From Streptomyces sp. Q6 (lineage in GTDB: Bacteria; Actinomycetota; Actinomycetes; Streptomycetales; Streptomycetaceae), in NCBI RefSeq assembly GCF_036967205.1, contig NZ_CP146022.1:5518001-5582000 (forward strand): DNA of 64,000 nucleotides, read 5' to 3'. Position 1 is the first letter of the stretch. Each line of letters begins with the position of its first letter. The position numbers and the translations under genes were made by a program. Shown one piece after another: positions 1 through 9,481 of the stretch. The notes under the pieces were generated by a model that worked only from the letters and a program-made list of their open reading frames with translations, made no database searches and was not told the DNA's origin.

Positions 1-80
1 TCCCCCCGCTCGCGAAGGTCTCCGAGGACCGCCGCAGCGCCTGCCACTTCTGGAAGGAGACGATCGATGCGGCCCGTTGA
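1..80 (+). CDS. Oligopeptide/dipeptide ABC transporter ATP-binding protein (DppD/OppD type), C-terminal end only
   Basis: Only the last 25 or so codons lie in the window, ending in TGA at 78-80. The readable tail contains SACHFW, the conserved Cys-His-Phe end of the oligopeptide-transporter C-terminal domain, the same motif that ends the next gene (ACHF). I infer the first of the two ATPase subunits of a peptide importer. The reading frame overlaps the start of the next ATPase by 14 nt, as expected for tightly coupled DppD/DppF-type genes. The rest of the gene, and presumably the binding protein and permeases, lie to the left of the window. Confidence 0.75.
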   Translation, partial: PPLAKVSEDRRSACHFWKETIDAAR

Positions 81-1221
81 AGGCGGCGGACACGTCAGCA
101 AGGACGACCTCAAGCGCGAGGGCGAGATCGCCGAGCACCTCCTCCACAAGGCGCAGGCCGAGTCCTCGTACGCGAAGAACGGCTCGGCGTCCGGGCACGA
201 ACCCCTGCTCGAAGTACGGGGGTTGGTCAAGCACTACCCGCTGACCCGGGGCATCGTCATCAAGAAGCAGGTCGGCGCGGTCAAGGCCGTCGACGGCGTG
301 GACTTCGACCTCGGGCACGGCGAGACGCTCGGCATCGTGGGCGAGTCCGGCTGCGGCAAGTCGACCGTCGCCAAGATGCTGGTGAACCTGGAGCGGCCCA
401 CGGCCGGGCAGATCAAGTACAAGGGCGAGGACATCACCACGCTCTCCGGCCGCGCCCTCAAGGCGGTGCGCCGCAACATCCAGATGGTGTTCCAGGACCC
501 GTACACCTCGCTCAACCCGCGCATGACGGTCGGCGACATCATCGGGGAGCCGTACGAGATCCATCCCGAGGTCGCGCCGAAGGGGGACCGCAGGAAGAAG
601 GTCCAGGACCTCCTCGACGTGGTCGGCCTCAACCCCGAGTACATCAACCGCTATCCGCACCAGTTCTCCGGCGGCCAGCGTCAACGCATCGGTATCGCAA
701 GGGGGTTGGCGCTGCGCCCGGAGATCATCGTCGCCGACGAGCCGGTCTCCGCGCTCGACGTGTCGGTGCAGGCGCAGGTCATCAACCTGCTGGACAAGCT
801 CCAGGACGAGTTCGACCTCTCCTACGTCTTCATCGCCCACGACCTGTCGATCGTGCGGCACATCTCCGACCGGGTCGGCGTGATGTACCTCGGGCGGATC
901 GTCGAGATCGGCTCCGACGCCGAGATCTACGACCACCCGACGCACCCGTACACGCAGGCGCTCCTGTCGGCCGTGCCCGTGCCGGACCCGCAGGCGCGCG
1001 AACACCGGGAGCGGATCATCCTCTCCGGCGACGTGCCCTCGCCCGCCAACCCGCCCTCGGGCTGCCGCTTCCGCACCCGCTGCTGGAAGGCGCAGCAGCG
1101 CTGCGAGGACGAGGTGCCGCTGCTCGCCGTGCCCGCCGTCTTCCGGATCGGCGACAGCCCGGCGAAGCACCCGTCGGCCTGTCACTTCGCGGAGGAGAAG
1201 CAGGTCGTGCCGACCGAATGA
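67..1221 (+). CDS. Dipeptide/oligopeptide ABC transporter ATP-binding protein (DppF/OppF type)
   Basis: A 384-residue cytoplasmic ATPase that would power uptake of peptides through a membrane permease pair. Visible motifs are Walker A (GESGCGKST, about residues 92-100), the Q-loop ([11 protein letters not shown], from about 141), the ABC signature (FSGGQRQR, about 200-207), Walker B (IIVADEP, about 220-226) and the switch His in IAHDLS. The C-terminal oligo_HPY region holds GCRFRTRCW and a terminal ACHF. Length and domain order match the family. An AAGGAG ribosome site 7 nt before the ATG supports this start, which overlaps the preceding ATPase by 14 nt. It is the last gene of the importer operon; a strong hairpin follows. 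Substrate cannot be read from the sequence. Confidence 0.92.
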   Translation: MRPVEGGGHVSKDDLKREGEIAEHLLHKAQAESSYAKNGSASGHEPLLEVRGLVKHYPLTRGIVIKKQVGAVKAVDGVDFDLGHGETLGIVGESGCGKSTVAKMLVNLERPTAGQIKYKGEDITTLSGRALKAVRRNIQMVFQDPYTSLNPRMTVGDIIGEPYEIHPEVAPKGDRRKKVQDLLDVVGLNPEYINRYPHQFSGGQRQRIGIARGLALRPEIIVADEPVSALDVSVQAQVINLLDKLQDEFDLSYVFIAHDLSIVRHISDRVGVMYLGRIVEIGSDAEIYDHPTHPYTQALLSAVPVPDPQAREHRERIILSGDVPSPANPPSGCRFRTRCWKAQQRCEDEVPLLAVPAVFRIGDSPAKHPSACHFAEEKQVVPTE

Positions 1222-1329
1222 GGCGGTGCGCGCCGGGACGCGTGCCTTTACACACAGGCAACTCGGCCGACCCGGTCCCGATATACGGGCGGACCAAGGT
1301 GTGCAGCGTACGGCCGTGCGGGTGCCGTA

Positions 1330-1367
1330 GACCGGGCCGGAGCGCGCCATGTCGCTCCGGCCCGGTC
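1330..1367. terminator. Bidirectional terminator between convergent genes
   Basis: A perfect 15-bp GC-rich stem (GACCGGGCCGGAGCG and its complement) with an 8-nt loop lies in the gap between the ABC ATPase (+) and the S9 peptidase (-). No long T-run is present, which is common for Streptomyces terminators. Confidence 0.75.
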
Positions 1368-1372
1368 GCCGT

Positions 1373-3486
1373 TCACACCAGCTTCAACGACCGCTTCAGG
1401 AAGTCGACTTGGAGCAGCAGCAGGTTCTCGGCGACCTGCTCCTGCGGCGTCATGTGCGTGACCCCCGACAGCGGCAGCACCTCGTGCGGGCGCCCGTCCG
1501 CGAGCAGCGCGGAACTGAGCCGCAGGGAGTGGGCCACCACCACGTTGTCGTCGGCGAGCCCGTGCACGATGAGCATCGGCCGGTGCTCGTCGGCGGCCTC
1601 CGCGAGCCCGTCGTCCGTCACCAGCGAACTCTTCGCGTACGTGTCCGGGGACGTCGCCGGATCGCCCAGGTAACGCTCCGTGTAGTGCGTGTCGTACAGC
1701 CGCCAGTCCGTCACCGGCGCGCCCGCGATGCCCGCGTGGAAGACGTCGGGGCGGCGCAGCACGGCCAGCGCCGACAGATAGCCGCCGTAGCTCCAGCCGC
1801 GCATCGCCACCTTGGACAGGTCGAGCGGGAACCGCTCGGCCAGCGCGTGCAGCGCCGTGACCTGGTCGTCCAGCGTCACCGTGAAGTCGCCGCGGACCGA
1901 CTTCTCGCGGCCGGGGGAGATGCCGGGCGTGCCCCGGCCGTCCGCGACGATCACCGCGAAGCCCTGGTCGGCGAACCACTGCGAGGTCAGGTACGGGTTG
2001 TGCGCCGCGACGACGCGCTGCCCGTGCGGTCCGCCGTAGGGGTCCATCAGCACCGGCAGCGGGCCGTCCCCCTCCTCGTACGAGGTCGGAAGGAGCACGG
2101 CGCACGGGATGCCGTCCGCCTCGGTGAGCGTCACGCGCGGGGCCGACAGCGGGCGTTCGGCGTGCGAGACGACCTCGGCGACGTGCTTGCCGTCGCGCTC
2201 CACGCGCACCCGCGCGCCGGGGGCGTCGAGCGTCGCCGATACGAGGACGGTGACGTCGCCGGAGCGGACCGCGGAGTGGACGCCGGGCTCGGTGGTGAGC
2301 CGCTGCACGCCCAGTTCGTTGACGCGGTACACGTGCACCTCGCCGGTCTCCGGCGCCTCGGCGTCCGCGCCCGCCGACGCCGACACGAGGACGTCCCCGT
2401 CACCCACGTCGAGCACGGCCCGCACGTGCAACTGCGGCCCGGTCAACGGCCGTTCGCCCACCGCGAGGACCCGCGCGCCGCCCTCGTCGGCGATCCGCAC
2501 GAGCTGCCCGCTCGGCGACCAGGACGGCACCCCGGGCAGCAGTTCGAGCCACTGGTCGTCCTCGTCGGCGTGCACCATCCGGGTCGAGCCGTTGTCCGGG
2601 TCCACCGCCAGGTAGAGCGCGCTGAGCTGGTCGCGGGCCTGCACGAGGATCAGCGGGGCGCCGTCCGCCGACCAGTGCACGCGGGCCAGGTACGGGTAGG
2701 CCGACCGGTTCCAGTTGATCTCGGTACGGGTGCCGTCGAGGGCGTACGCGAACAGGCGCACCTCGGCGTTGGGCGTACCGGCCGCCGGATAGGCGTTGCG
2801 CGCGGGCTCCCGGTCCGGGTGCGCGGGGTCGGCGATCCACCAGCGCCGTACGTCCGCGTCGTCGGCGCGGGCCACGAGCAGCCGGTCCGACCCCGGCGAC
2901 CACCAGTAGCCGCGCGACCGGCTCATCTCCTCCGCCGCGATGAACTCCGCGAGCCCGTAGGTCACCGTCTCCGACTCGGGCGACGCGAGCGCCCGGTCGT
3001 CCTCGCCCTCCGCGCCGACGATCCGCAGCGCGCCCTGCGCGACGTAGGCGATGTGCCGGCCGTCGGGGAGGGGCGCGGGTCGAGCACCGGGCCGCGGGCG
3101 GGGAGTTCCCGCGCGGTACCGGCCCGTAGCTCGGCCGTGAACAGCCGTCCCGACAGCGCGAACGCCGCCAACTCGGCGGCCGCGTCCGTCGCGTAGCCCA
3201 CGATGCCCGCACCGCCCTCCCGGCTGCGCTCCCGCCGTGCGCGCTCCTGCGCCGACAGATGCTCCGCCGCGCCGCCGAGCAGCACGGCCGGGTCGGCGGC
3301 CACGCGCTCCTGACCGCTCGTCACGTCGAGCACCCACAGCGCGTTCGCCCGATCGGTCCCGGAGGACGACCGCAGAAACACCACCCGCTCCCCGTCGGGC
3401 GCCACGGTGAACGCCCGCGGCGCACCCAACGTGAAGCGCTGGGTCCGCGCGTGCCGACGGGGGAAGGAGTACGTCTCGGAGGTCAT
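1373..3486 (-). CDS. S9 family dipeptidyl/prolyl oligopeptidase, frameshifted as sequenced
   Basis: Serine peptidase of the prolyl oligopeptidase/DPP-IV class. The N-terminal half is a beta-propeller and the C-terminal half an alpha/beta hydrolase with nucleophile motif GWSYGG, an Asp in HGLADDN and a His in GVTH. The coding sequence is split. The first ~138 codons from the ATG at 3484-3486 read in one frame up to VLDPRPSP, and the rest, beginning DGRHIAYV, reads in another. Adding one base within 3065-3073 (two runs of four G on the + strand) restores the classic propeller motif PRPSPDGRHIAYV and a single ~704-residue protein. A MITE-like element sits 9 bp upstream of the start codon, and no good Shine-Dalgarno remains there. 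The gene may be intact in vivo if the missing base is a sequencing error. Confidence 0.85.
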
Positions 3487-3495
3487 CCCCGAAGC

Positions 3496-3676
3496 CTAGG
3501 GCCTGTCTCCCGGATCCCTCCTGCCCCGCGGCGTCTGGTGCACGCTCTCGCCGCACCGGGCCCAAGGCCAAGTACATCCAGTACGAGGCCCTGCATCCGG
3601 CACGCCGAGAGCACGCACCGGACGCCGCAGGGCCCGCCCTTCGGGCGGACGGAGGGATCCGGGAGACAGGCCCTAG
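3496..3676. mobile_element. MITE-like foldback element (181 bp) with 26-bp perfect terminal inverted repeats
   Basis: The ends are exact inverted repeats (3496-3521 and 3651-3676) beginning CTAGGGCCTGTCTCCCGGAT. The interior is also a long imperfect palindrome: GCGGCGTCTGGTGC pairs with GCACCGGACGCCGC, the centre is GTACATCCAGTAC, and the whole sequence could fold into one hairpin. There is no coding capacity for a transposase. The outermost CTAG on each side would fit a 4-bp YTAR-type target duplication of IS5-group elements, which is an inference. It separates the S9 peptidase from any upstream promoter. Confidence 0.7.
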
Positions 3677-3734
3677 ACCGGAAGCGGTTGATGCGCCCCC
3701 ACGCGCTCCCCGTCGCCCCCGTGCCCCCTCGGCG

Positions 3735-3765
3735 TGACTCATGCGTGGCGACGGATAGTTATGAT
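3735..3765 (+). promoter_or_regulatory. Candidate promoter of the small membrane protein gene
   Basis: TATGAT at 3760-3765 matches the vegetative -10 consensus at five of six positions. TGACTC at 3735-3740 is a weak -35 with a long 19-nt spacer. It is the only AT-rich promoter-like spot between the foldback element and the gene at 3835. Confidence 0.3.
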
Positions 3766-3834
3766 TCGTTGCGCTGCGTGGGTAAGAGTCGGTCGGAGCG
3801 ACCTGACCCCTGATCACTTTGGAGGAGGACCGCT

Positions 3835-4029
3835 GTGGCACTTTCGATCTCCGCCGTGGTGCTGTTCGCGATCATCGTCTTCATCCTGATCAAGAAGTCC
3901 GGCCTGAAGGCCGGGCATGCGGTCGTCTGCGTGCTCCTCGGCTTCTATCTGGCGAGCTCGTCCATCGCCCCCACGATCACGGAGCTGACGACGAACGTCG
4001 CGGGCATGATCGGTGACATCAAGTTCTAG
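3835..4029 (+). CDS. Small conserved membrane protein (64 aa)
   Basis: GTG start preceded by a strong GGAGGAGG ribosome site. The protein has an N-terminal hydrophobic segment (about residues 4-19, ending in IKKSG), a second hydrophobic stretch (about 26-42, HAVVCVLLGFYLASSS) and a short polar tail ending GMIGDIKF. I recognise it as a protein type conserved among Streptomyces but know of no function. It precedes mshB in the same direction with 37 nt between them. mshB appears to have its own leaderless promoter, so the two need not be co-transcribed. Confidence 0.75.
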   Translation: MALSISAVVLFAIIVFILIKKSGLKAGHAVVCVLLGFYLASSSIAPTITELTTNVAGMIGDIKF

Positions 4030-4054
4030 CTGTGGCCGGGCGCCGTGAGGGTTC

Positions 4055-4066
4055 TAGTCTGGTGAC
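4055..4066 (+). promoter_or_regulatory. Leaderless-type -10 element of mshB
   Basis: TAGTCT (TAnnnT) ends 6 nt before the ATG of mshB and no Shine-Dalgarno lies between. This is the usual geometry of a leaderless actinobacterial transcript. No convincing -35 is visible. Confidence 0.45.
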
Positions 4067-5020
4067 ATGACGGAACTGCCCGACCGGCGTCTGCTCCTCG
4101 TGCACGCGCACCCCGACGACGAGTCGATCAACAATGGCGCCACCATGGCCCGGTACGCGGCCGACGGCGTCCACGTCACGCTCGTGACCTGCACCCTCGG
4201 CGAAGAGGGCGAGGTCATTCCGGACGAACTCGCCCATCTCGCACCGGACCGGGAGAATCTCCTCGGGCCGCACCGAATCGGTGAGTTGGCCGCCGCCATG
4301 AAGGAACTGGGCGTCACCGACCACCGCTTCCTCGGCGGTCCGGGCCGCTACCACGACTCGGGAATGATGGGCGTCGAGCAGAACGAGCGGCCGGGCGCCT
4401 TCTGGTCCGCCGATCTCGACGAGGCCGCCGCCCATCTCGTCGCCGTCGTCCGCGAGGTCCGCCCGCAGGTCCTGGTCACGTACGACCCGGACGGCGGCTA
4501 CGGCCACCCCGACCACATCCAGGCGCACCGCGTCGCCATGCGCGCCGCCGACCTCGCCGCCGAGAGCGCGTTCCGCCGCGATCTCGGGGAACCGCACACG
4601 ATCTCCAAGATCTACTGGAACCGCGTGCCGCGCACGGTCGTCGAGGAGCGGTTCCGCCGCCTCGCCGACGTGCTCGACACCACCCCCTTCGACGCCGCCG
4701 CCGTCGTGGGCGATGTCCCGGGCGTCGTCGATGACACCCGCGTGACCGCCGAGATCGACGGCCGCGCGTACGTGGGGCGGAAGGCCGCCGCGATGGCCGC
4801 GCACGCCACACAGGTCGATGTCGCCGAGGTCCCCGCCGGCCCCGACGGCTCCGACGGGTTCCGGGTGTTCGCGCTGTCGAACGCGCTGGCGCAGCCGCTG
4901 TTCGACATCGAGTACTACGAGTTGGTGCGGGGCGAGCCCGGATCGGCGTACGAGAAGGACCTGTTCGAGGGCGTCGAGGGCGTCGAGGGCGCGGACGGCA
5001 CTGAGGGAGCGCGGGCGTGA
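4067..5020 (+). CDS. mshB: N-acetyl-1-D-myo-inositol-2-amino-2-deoxy-alpha-D-glucopyranoside deacetylase (mycothiol biosynthesis)
   Basis: Zinc-dependent LmbE/PIG-L-type deacetylase that removes acetate from GlcNAc-inositol to give GlcN-inositol, the second step specific to mycothiol synthesis. The AHPDDES motif supplies the presumed zinc ligands His15 and Asp18 and the catalytic Asp17. The third ligand is His147 in YGHPDH, at the spacing expected from mycobacterial MshB. The 317-residue length is normal for the family. The C-terminus carries an acidic [10 protein letters not shown] repeat. The stop overlaps the next start, so the two genes are translationally coupled. A leaderless promoter is likely. 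Confidence 0.93.
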   Translation: MTELPDRRLLLVHAHPDDESINNGATMARYAADGVHVTLVTCTLGEEGEVIPDELAHLAPDRENLLGPHRIGELAAAMKELGVTDHRFLGGPGRYHDSGMMGVEQNERPGAFWSADLDEAAAHLVAVVREVRPQVLVTYDPDGGYGHPDHIQAHRVAMRAADLAAESAFRRDLGEPHTISKIYWNRVPRTVVEERFRRLADVLDTTPFDAAAVVGDVPGVVDDTRVTAEIDGRAYVGRKAAAMAAHATQVDVAEVPAGPDGSDGFRVFALSNALAQPLFDIEYYELVRGEPGSAYEKDLFEGVEGVEGADGTEGARA

Positions 5021-5484
5021 TGAGCAGCGGCGGCAGCGGACGGGCCTCGGCGGCCTCCGGCAAGGGCGGCGCGACCCCGGCCCAGCAGGTCGACCTCCCC
5101 TTCAGCATGAGCGGCCTGTCGGCGGGGCGGGTCGCCGTCCTCCTCGTCCTCTTCGTGCTCGGCGCGTGCGTCGGTGCCGCGGGTTCGCTCGTCCAAGGGG
5201 GCTGGTTCCCGGGCGGGTTGTTCCTGTCGCTGCTCGGCGCGGCCGGACTCTTCCACGGCGGCGCCCGTCTCGTCGGCGCCAGATCCGGGGCCCTCGCACC
5301 GGCCGCGGGCTGGGTCGTGGCGGTCGTCCTGCTGACCGCGAGCCGTCCCGAGGGCGACTTCCTGTTCGGCGCGGGCCTCGGCTCCTACCTCTTCCTCCTC
5401 GGCGGGATGGCCGTGGCTGTGATGTGCGCCACCCTTGGCGTGCCGCGGCAACCACCCGCGTCCGCCGCCCGACTTGGGAAGTGA
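5017..5484 (+). CDS. DUF6113-like membrane protein
   Basis: A 155-residue integral membrane protein. A polar Ser/Gly/Ala-rich N-terminus of about 35 residues is followed by roughly four hydrophobic segments (about 40-62, 68-85, 92-105, 115-140). It starts at GTG 5017, or at ATG 5020 directly after; either overlaps the mshB stop. The position downstream of mshB suggests a conserved actinobacterial pair, but I know of no function. The family name is given from memory and is the less certain part. Confidence 0.75.
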   Translation: MMSSGGSGRASAASGKGGATPAQQVDLPFSMSGLSAGRVAVLLVLFVLGACVGAAGSLVQGGWFPGGLFLSLLGAAGLFHGGARLVGARSGALAPAAGWVVAVVLLTASRPEGDFLFGAGLGSYLFLLGGMAVAVMCATLGVPRQPPASAARLGK

Positions 5485-5637
5485 CGTCGCACTTATTACC
5501 AGCACCCCTGGTCCTCCGCACGGGATTCACCATCCGTCACACCGTGACTTCCTGCGGCGGCCAGTATGGTGGTGCGCGCCGCCGAGCAGCCCGCGCGAGG
5601 TCGAGACGGGCGGCGGAGCCAACCGGGAGAACCTGCT

Positions 5638-7745
5638 TTGAGTCGTGAAACTGACAGTTCGTCCTCCGGGCCCCAGGGGCGCGGCGCTGCCGCCTACCCG
5701 TCGGGGACGCCTCCGTACGGAACGTCCGCGCAGGGCCCGTCGTCCGGCGATGCCGACCCGCTGGGCCAGGTGCCCGCGGGCGACCAGGAGTCCCCGGACG
5801 CGCCCAAGACCGAGACCACGCTGACGACGCGGATCCGGATCAACATCCCCGGGTCCCGGCCGATCCCGCCGGTCGTGATGCGTACGCCGATGAGCGATGT
5901 CGACGGCAAGTCCGCGAGCACGGCCGACAGCGCCGCGCAGGCCCCGGAGGCCGACGCGTCCGCCGGGCGTCCCTCAGCGCTGTCCGCGTACGCGGCCGGC
6001 GCGACGGAGACCGGTCCCGGTCCGGCCGCGGCCCCCGCCGCCGACGAGCCCGCCGAGGCCAAGCCCGCGCGCGGCGAGAAGACCAGCGACTGGTTCGCCC
6101 CGCGCAAGCCGTCGTCCCCGGCCCGCGCGGCGCCGCCGCGAACGGGGCGGGAGCCGCGGCCTCCGCCGGTGGCCCCGCCTCCGGCGCCCCCGCGCCCGGC
6201 GGTTCCGGCGCGCGCGGCCCGCTCACCCCGCCGCCCGCTGCGAACGGCAGCCCCAACGGCGGCTCGCCCTCCGGCACTTCGGGCGGTCCCTCGGGCTCCT
6301 CCGGCGGCTTCGACGTGACCGGCGCGCTGGCCGCGGGCCCGCTCGGCGGCGCGGCCCCGCGCGCCCAGCGCCCCGACGGCCAGGGCGGCGACCTCCCGTA
6401 CTTCTCCGGCGGCCAGGACGCGGGCGCGCCCCGCCCCGGCGGCCAGGGCGGACCCGCGGGGCCCACGACGGGCCCCGCCACCGGCGACGGCCCGATGATG
6501 ACGCCGAGCACGCCCAACCCGCTGGTCGGCGGCGCGCAGACGCCGCCCCGGATGAGTGACGACACCGCGATCCTGACCCCGCAGAAGCCCGCTCCCGAGC
6601 GCGGCGCGGGGGGCAACGTCTCGGGTGACACGCTCACCAGCGGCATCCCGGTCGTCCCGCAGGCGGGGCAGGTCCCCGGCGGACCCGGCTCGCCGTTCGG
6701 CCCCGGCGGACCCGGCACCGCGCCGTCCCCGCACACCCCGCCGAAGCTGCCCGACCCGGTGCAGGCCGCCCCGGCCGCGGCCCCCGCGAAGAAGAAGAAG
6801 GGCCGCAGCAAGCTGGTCCTGCTCGGCGCGGGCGTCGTCGGCGTGGCCGGCGTCGCGTACGGCGCGGGCCTGCTGATGAACCACTCGGACGTGCCCAAGG
6901 GCACCACCGTCCTCGGCGTCGACATCGGCGGCGGCACCCGCGACGAGGCGACCGCCAAGCTGGACGACGCCCTGCACAAGCGCACCGAGCAGGACCTGAA
7001 GCTCCAGGTCGACGGCAAGACGGTCGCCCTGAAGCCGGACCAGGCGGGCCTGTCCCTGGACAGCGCCGCCACCGTGTCCGCCGCCGCGGGCAGCGACTAC
7101 AACCCGGTCTCCGTGATCGGCTCGCTGTTCGGCAACGAACGGGTCGTGGAGCCGGTCATGCCGGTCGACGAGGAGAAGCTCGCCGCAGCCCTGGAGCGGG
7201 CCGCGGGCGGCGCCGCCGCCTCCGGCGACGGCACGATCAAGTTCGTCCCGGGCAAGGCCTTCGCCGTCTACGGCAAGACCGGCAAGGGCATCGACGTTGC
7301 GAAGTCGACCTCCGCGGTCGAGCAGGCGTACCGGACGCAGGTCGAGACGGGCTCGGCCACGCCGGTCCCGGTCGCGACGACGACGCGCGAGCCGACGGTC
7401 GCGAACTCCGAGGTCGACCGGAAGATGAAGCAGTTCGCCGAGCCCGCGATGTCCGGCCTGATCACCATCAAGGCGGGGCCGACGGCGTCCATCCAGTTCG
7501 GCCCCGACAAGTCGCTGCCCAAGATCCTCGGCATGAAGGCGGTCGACGGCAAGCTCGTCGAGACGTACGACCTCGAAGCCCTCAAGCAGCTCTACGGGAA
7601 CACCTTCGACGGCGTCCTGATCACGCGTGGCACCGGCAAGAAGACCCCGGTGCAGCCCACGGACGTCGCCCAGGCGATGGCCAAGGCGCTGCTCGGCAAG
7701 ACGCCGGCGGAGCGCATCGCCACGATCGAGACGAACCCCGGCTAG
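5638..7745 (+). CDS. Membrane-anchored protein with PG_binding_4-type extracellular domain, frameshifted as sequenced
   Basis: Starts at TTG 5638 with GGGAG upstream. A long Pro/Gly/Ala-rich cytoplasmic region (about 380 residues) is followed by KKKKGRSK, a membrane segment (LVLLGAGVVGVAGVAYGAGLLM), and an extracellular part with GTTVLGVDIGGGTRDEATAKL, characteristic of putative peptidoglycan-binding/VanW-type proteins. The frame changes near 6118-6130: the first part reads to ...SSPARAAPP, but sense continues one frame over as GAAANGAGAAASAGG. One missing base explains this; the repaired product would be about 702 residues. The low-complexity region makes exact placement difficult. A role at the cell wall is inferred from the topology only. 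Confidence 0.75.
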
Positions 7746-7751
7746 GACACG

Positions 7752-7787
7752 GCACGTCCCGCATGACAGATGTCATGCGGGACGTGC
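7752..7787. promoter_or_regulatory. Perfect 16-bp palindrome upstream of the ABC/two-component operon (operator and/or terminator)
   Basis: GCACGTCCCGCATGAC is followed by AGAT and its exact complement. It lies between the stop of the PG-binding protein and the start of the ABC ATPase, so it may end the upstream transcript. The core ATGACAGATGTCAT is a compact dyad of the sort bound by NarL/LuxR-type response regulators, and the operon encodes one. Both roles are inferences. Confidence 0.6.
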
Positions 7788-7835
7788 GACGCCCGACACT
7801 GCCGCGCACCGCCGCCGACCGGCGACGATGACGGC

Positions 7836-8744
7836 ATGAACACCACCGCAGCGGTCACCTTCACCGGGGTGACGAAGACCTACGGCACCGTGAAGGCGGT
7901 CGACGGCCTCAGCCTCGACCTGCACCCGGGCGAGACCGTCGCCCTCCTCGGCCCGAACGGCGCGGGCAAGTCCACCACCCTGGACCTGCTGCTCGGCCTG
8001 CGCCCGGCCGACACCGGCGACGTCAGCGTCTTCGGCACCAGCCCGCGCGACGCCATCGTCGCGGGCCGCGTCGGCGCCATGCTCCAGAGCGGCGGCCTGA
8101 TGGACGAGGTGACCGTCCGCGAACTCGTCGAGCTGGCCTGCGCCCTGCACCCCACGCCGTACAAGCCCGGTGACGTGCTCGCCCGCGCCGGCATCACGCA
8201 GATCGCCGACCGCAAGGTCAACAAGCTCTCCGGAGGCCAGGAGCAGCGCGTCCGCTTCGCCCTCGCCACGGCCGGCGACAGCGACCTCATCGTCCTCGAC
8301 GAGCCGACCACCGGCATGGACGTCTCCGCGCGCCAGGCGTTCTGGGCGACCATGCGCGAGCAGGCCGACCAGGGCCGCACGGTGCTGTTCGCCACGCACT
8401 ACCTGGAGGAGGCGGACGCGATCGCCGACCGGGTCCTCGTGCTGCACCGCGGCCGCCTCCTCGCCGACGGCACGGCCGCCGAGATCAAGGCGAAGGCGGG
8501 CGCGCGCAAGGTCTCCTTCGACCTGGAGGGCGAGATCGACGCCGCCGCCGTCAAGGCGCTGCCGTTCCTCACCAGCGTGGACATCTCCGGACAGACCGTC
8601 CGTATCCAGTCCACCGACGCCGACGCGACCGTGCACGCGCTGTACGGGCTCGGCGTCTACCCCCGCAACCTCGAAGTCGCCGGCCTCGGCCTGGAGCAGG
8701 CGTTCGTGGCGATCACCGAAGCCGAGGAGGCCAAGGCCCGATGA
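7836..8744 (+). CDS. ABC transporter ATP-binding protein (drug/lipid exporter type)
   Basis: A 302-residue ATPase energising the permease encoded next. Walker A is GPNGAGKST (about 39-47), the signature LSGGQEQR (about 131-138), Walker B LIVLDEPTTG (about 151-160), and the switch His is in FATHYLEEAD. This DrrA/CcmA-like class pairs with ABC-2 permeases. The start at 7836 gives the normal N-terminus just before the nucleotide-binding fold. It is the first gene of a four-gene operon (ATPase, permease, histidine kinase, response regulator) in which each junction is an ATGA or GTGA overlap. Such operons usually sense and export membrane-active compounds; the substrate is unknown here. Confidence 0.9.
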   Translation: MNTTAAVTFTGVTKTYGTVKAVDGLSLDLHPGETVALLGPNGAGKSTTLDLLLGLRPADTGDVSVFGTSPRDAIVAGRVGAMLQSGGLMDEVTVRELVELACALHPTPYKPGDVLARAGITQIADRKVNKLSGGQEQRVRFALATAGDSDLIVLDEPTTGMDVSARQAFWATMREQADQGRTVLFATHYLEEADAIADRVLVLHRGRLLADGTAAEIKAKAGARKVSFDLEGEIDAAAVKALPFLTSVDISGQTVRIQSTDADATVHALYGLGVYPRNLEVAGLGLEQAFVAITEAEEAKAR

Positions 8745-9481
8745 ACAGCCTGATCAAGCTCGAACTCGTCCGCGCCCTGCGCAACAAGAAGTTCCTGTTC
8801 TTCTCGGTGGTCTACCCGTCCGTGCTGTTCCTGCTGATCGCGGGCCAGTCCGACACCTCCACCATGGTCGACGGCACGGGCCTGAACCTGGCCGCGTTCA
8901 TGATGGTCTCCATGGCCTCCTTCGGCGCGCTCACCGCCGTCCTGATGGGCAACAGCGAGCGCATCGCGAAGGAGCGGGAGAGCGGCTGGGTCCGGCAGTT
9001 GAGGCTCACCACGCTGCCGGGGCGCGGCTACGTCCTCGCCAAGACGGCGAGCGCCGCGGTGGTCTCGCTGCCCTCGATCGTGGTCGTCTTCGTCGTGGCC
9101 GCGCTCTTCAAGGACGTACGGTTCGACGCCTGGCAGTGGCTCGCGCTGACCGGTGCGATCTGGGCCGGCAGCCTCTGCTTCGCCGCCCTCGGGGTCGCCA
9201 TCGGCTACGTCGCGTCCGGTGACGCCGTCCGCCCCATCACGATGATCGTCTACTTCGGCCTGTCGATCCTCGGCGGCCTGTGGATGCCGACCACGACCTT
9301 CCCCGACTGGCTCCAGGACATCGCCAAGTGGCTGCCCACGCACGCGTACGCTGCCCTCGGCCAGGCCATCGAGCTGGGCGACGCCCCGCACCTCAAGGAC
9401 GTCACGCTGATCGTCGCGTACTTCCTGCTCTTCGCGGGCGGCGCGGCCTGGCTGTACCGGAAGGACACCTTGAAGGCGTGA
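8741..9481 (+). CDS. ABC-2 type transporter permease
   Basis: A 246-residue permease with about six membrane spans. An N-terminal juxtamembrane helix (KLELVRALRNKKFLFFS) leads into the first span. The loop ERIAKERESGWVRQLRLTTLP and the later segment ILGGLWMPTTTFPDWLQ are typical of ABC-2 exporters of the DrrB/NatB kind. The ATG overlaps the ATPase stop (ATGA), and its own stop overlaps the kinase start. It forms the membrane half of the exporter. Confidence 0.9.
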   Translation: MNSLIKLELVRALRNKKFLFFSVVYPSVLFLLIAGQSDTSTMVDGTGLNLAAFMMVSMASFGALTAVLMGNSERIAKERESGWVRQLRLTTLPGRGYVLAKTASAAVVSLPSIVVVFVVAALFKDVRFDAWQWLALTGAIWAGSLCFAALGVAIGYVASGDAVRPITMIVYFGLSILGGLWMPTTTFPDWLQDIAKWLPTHAYAALGQAIELGDAPHLKDVTLIVAYFLLFAGGAAWLYRKDTLKA

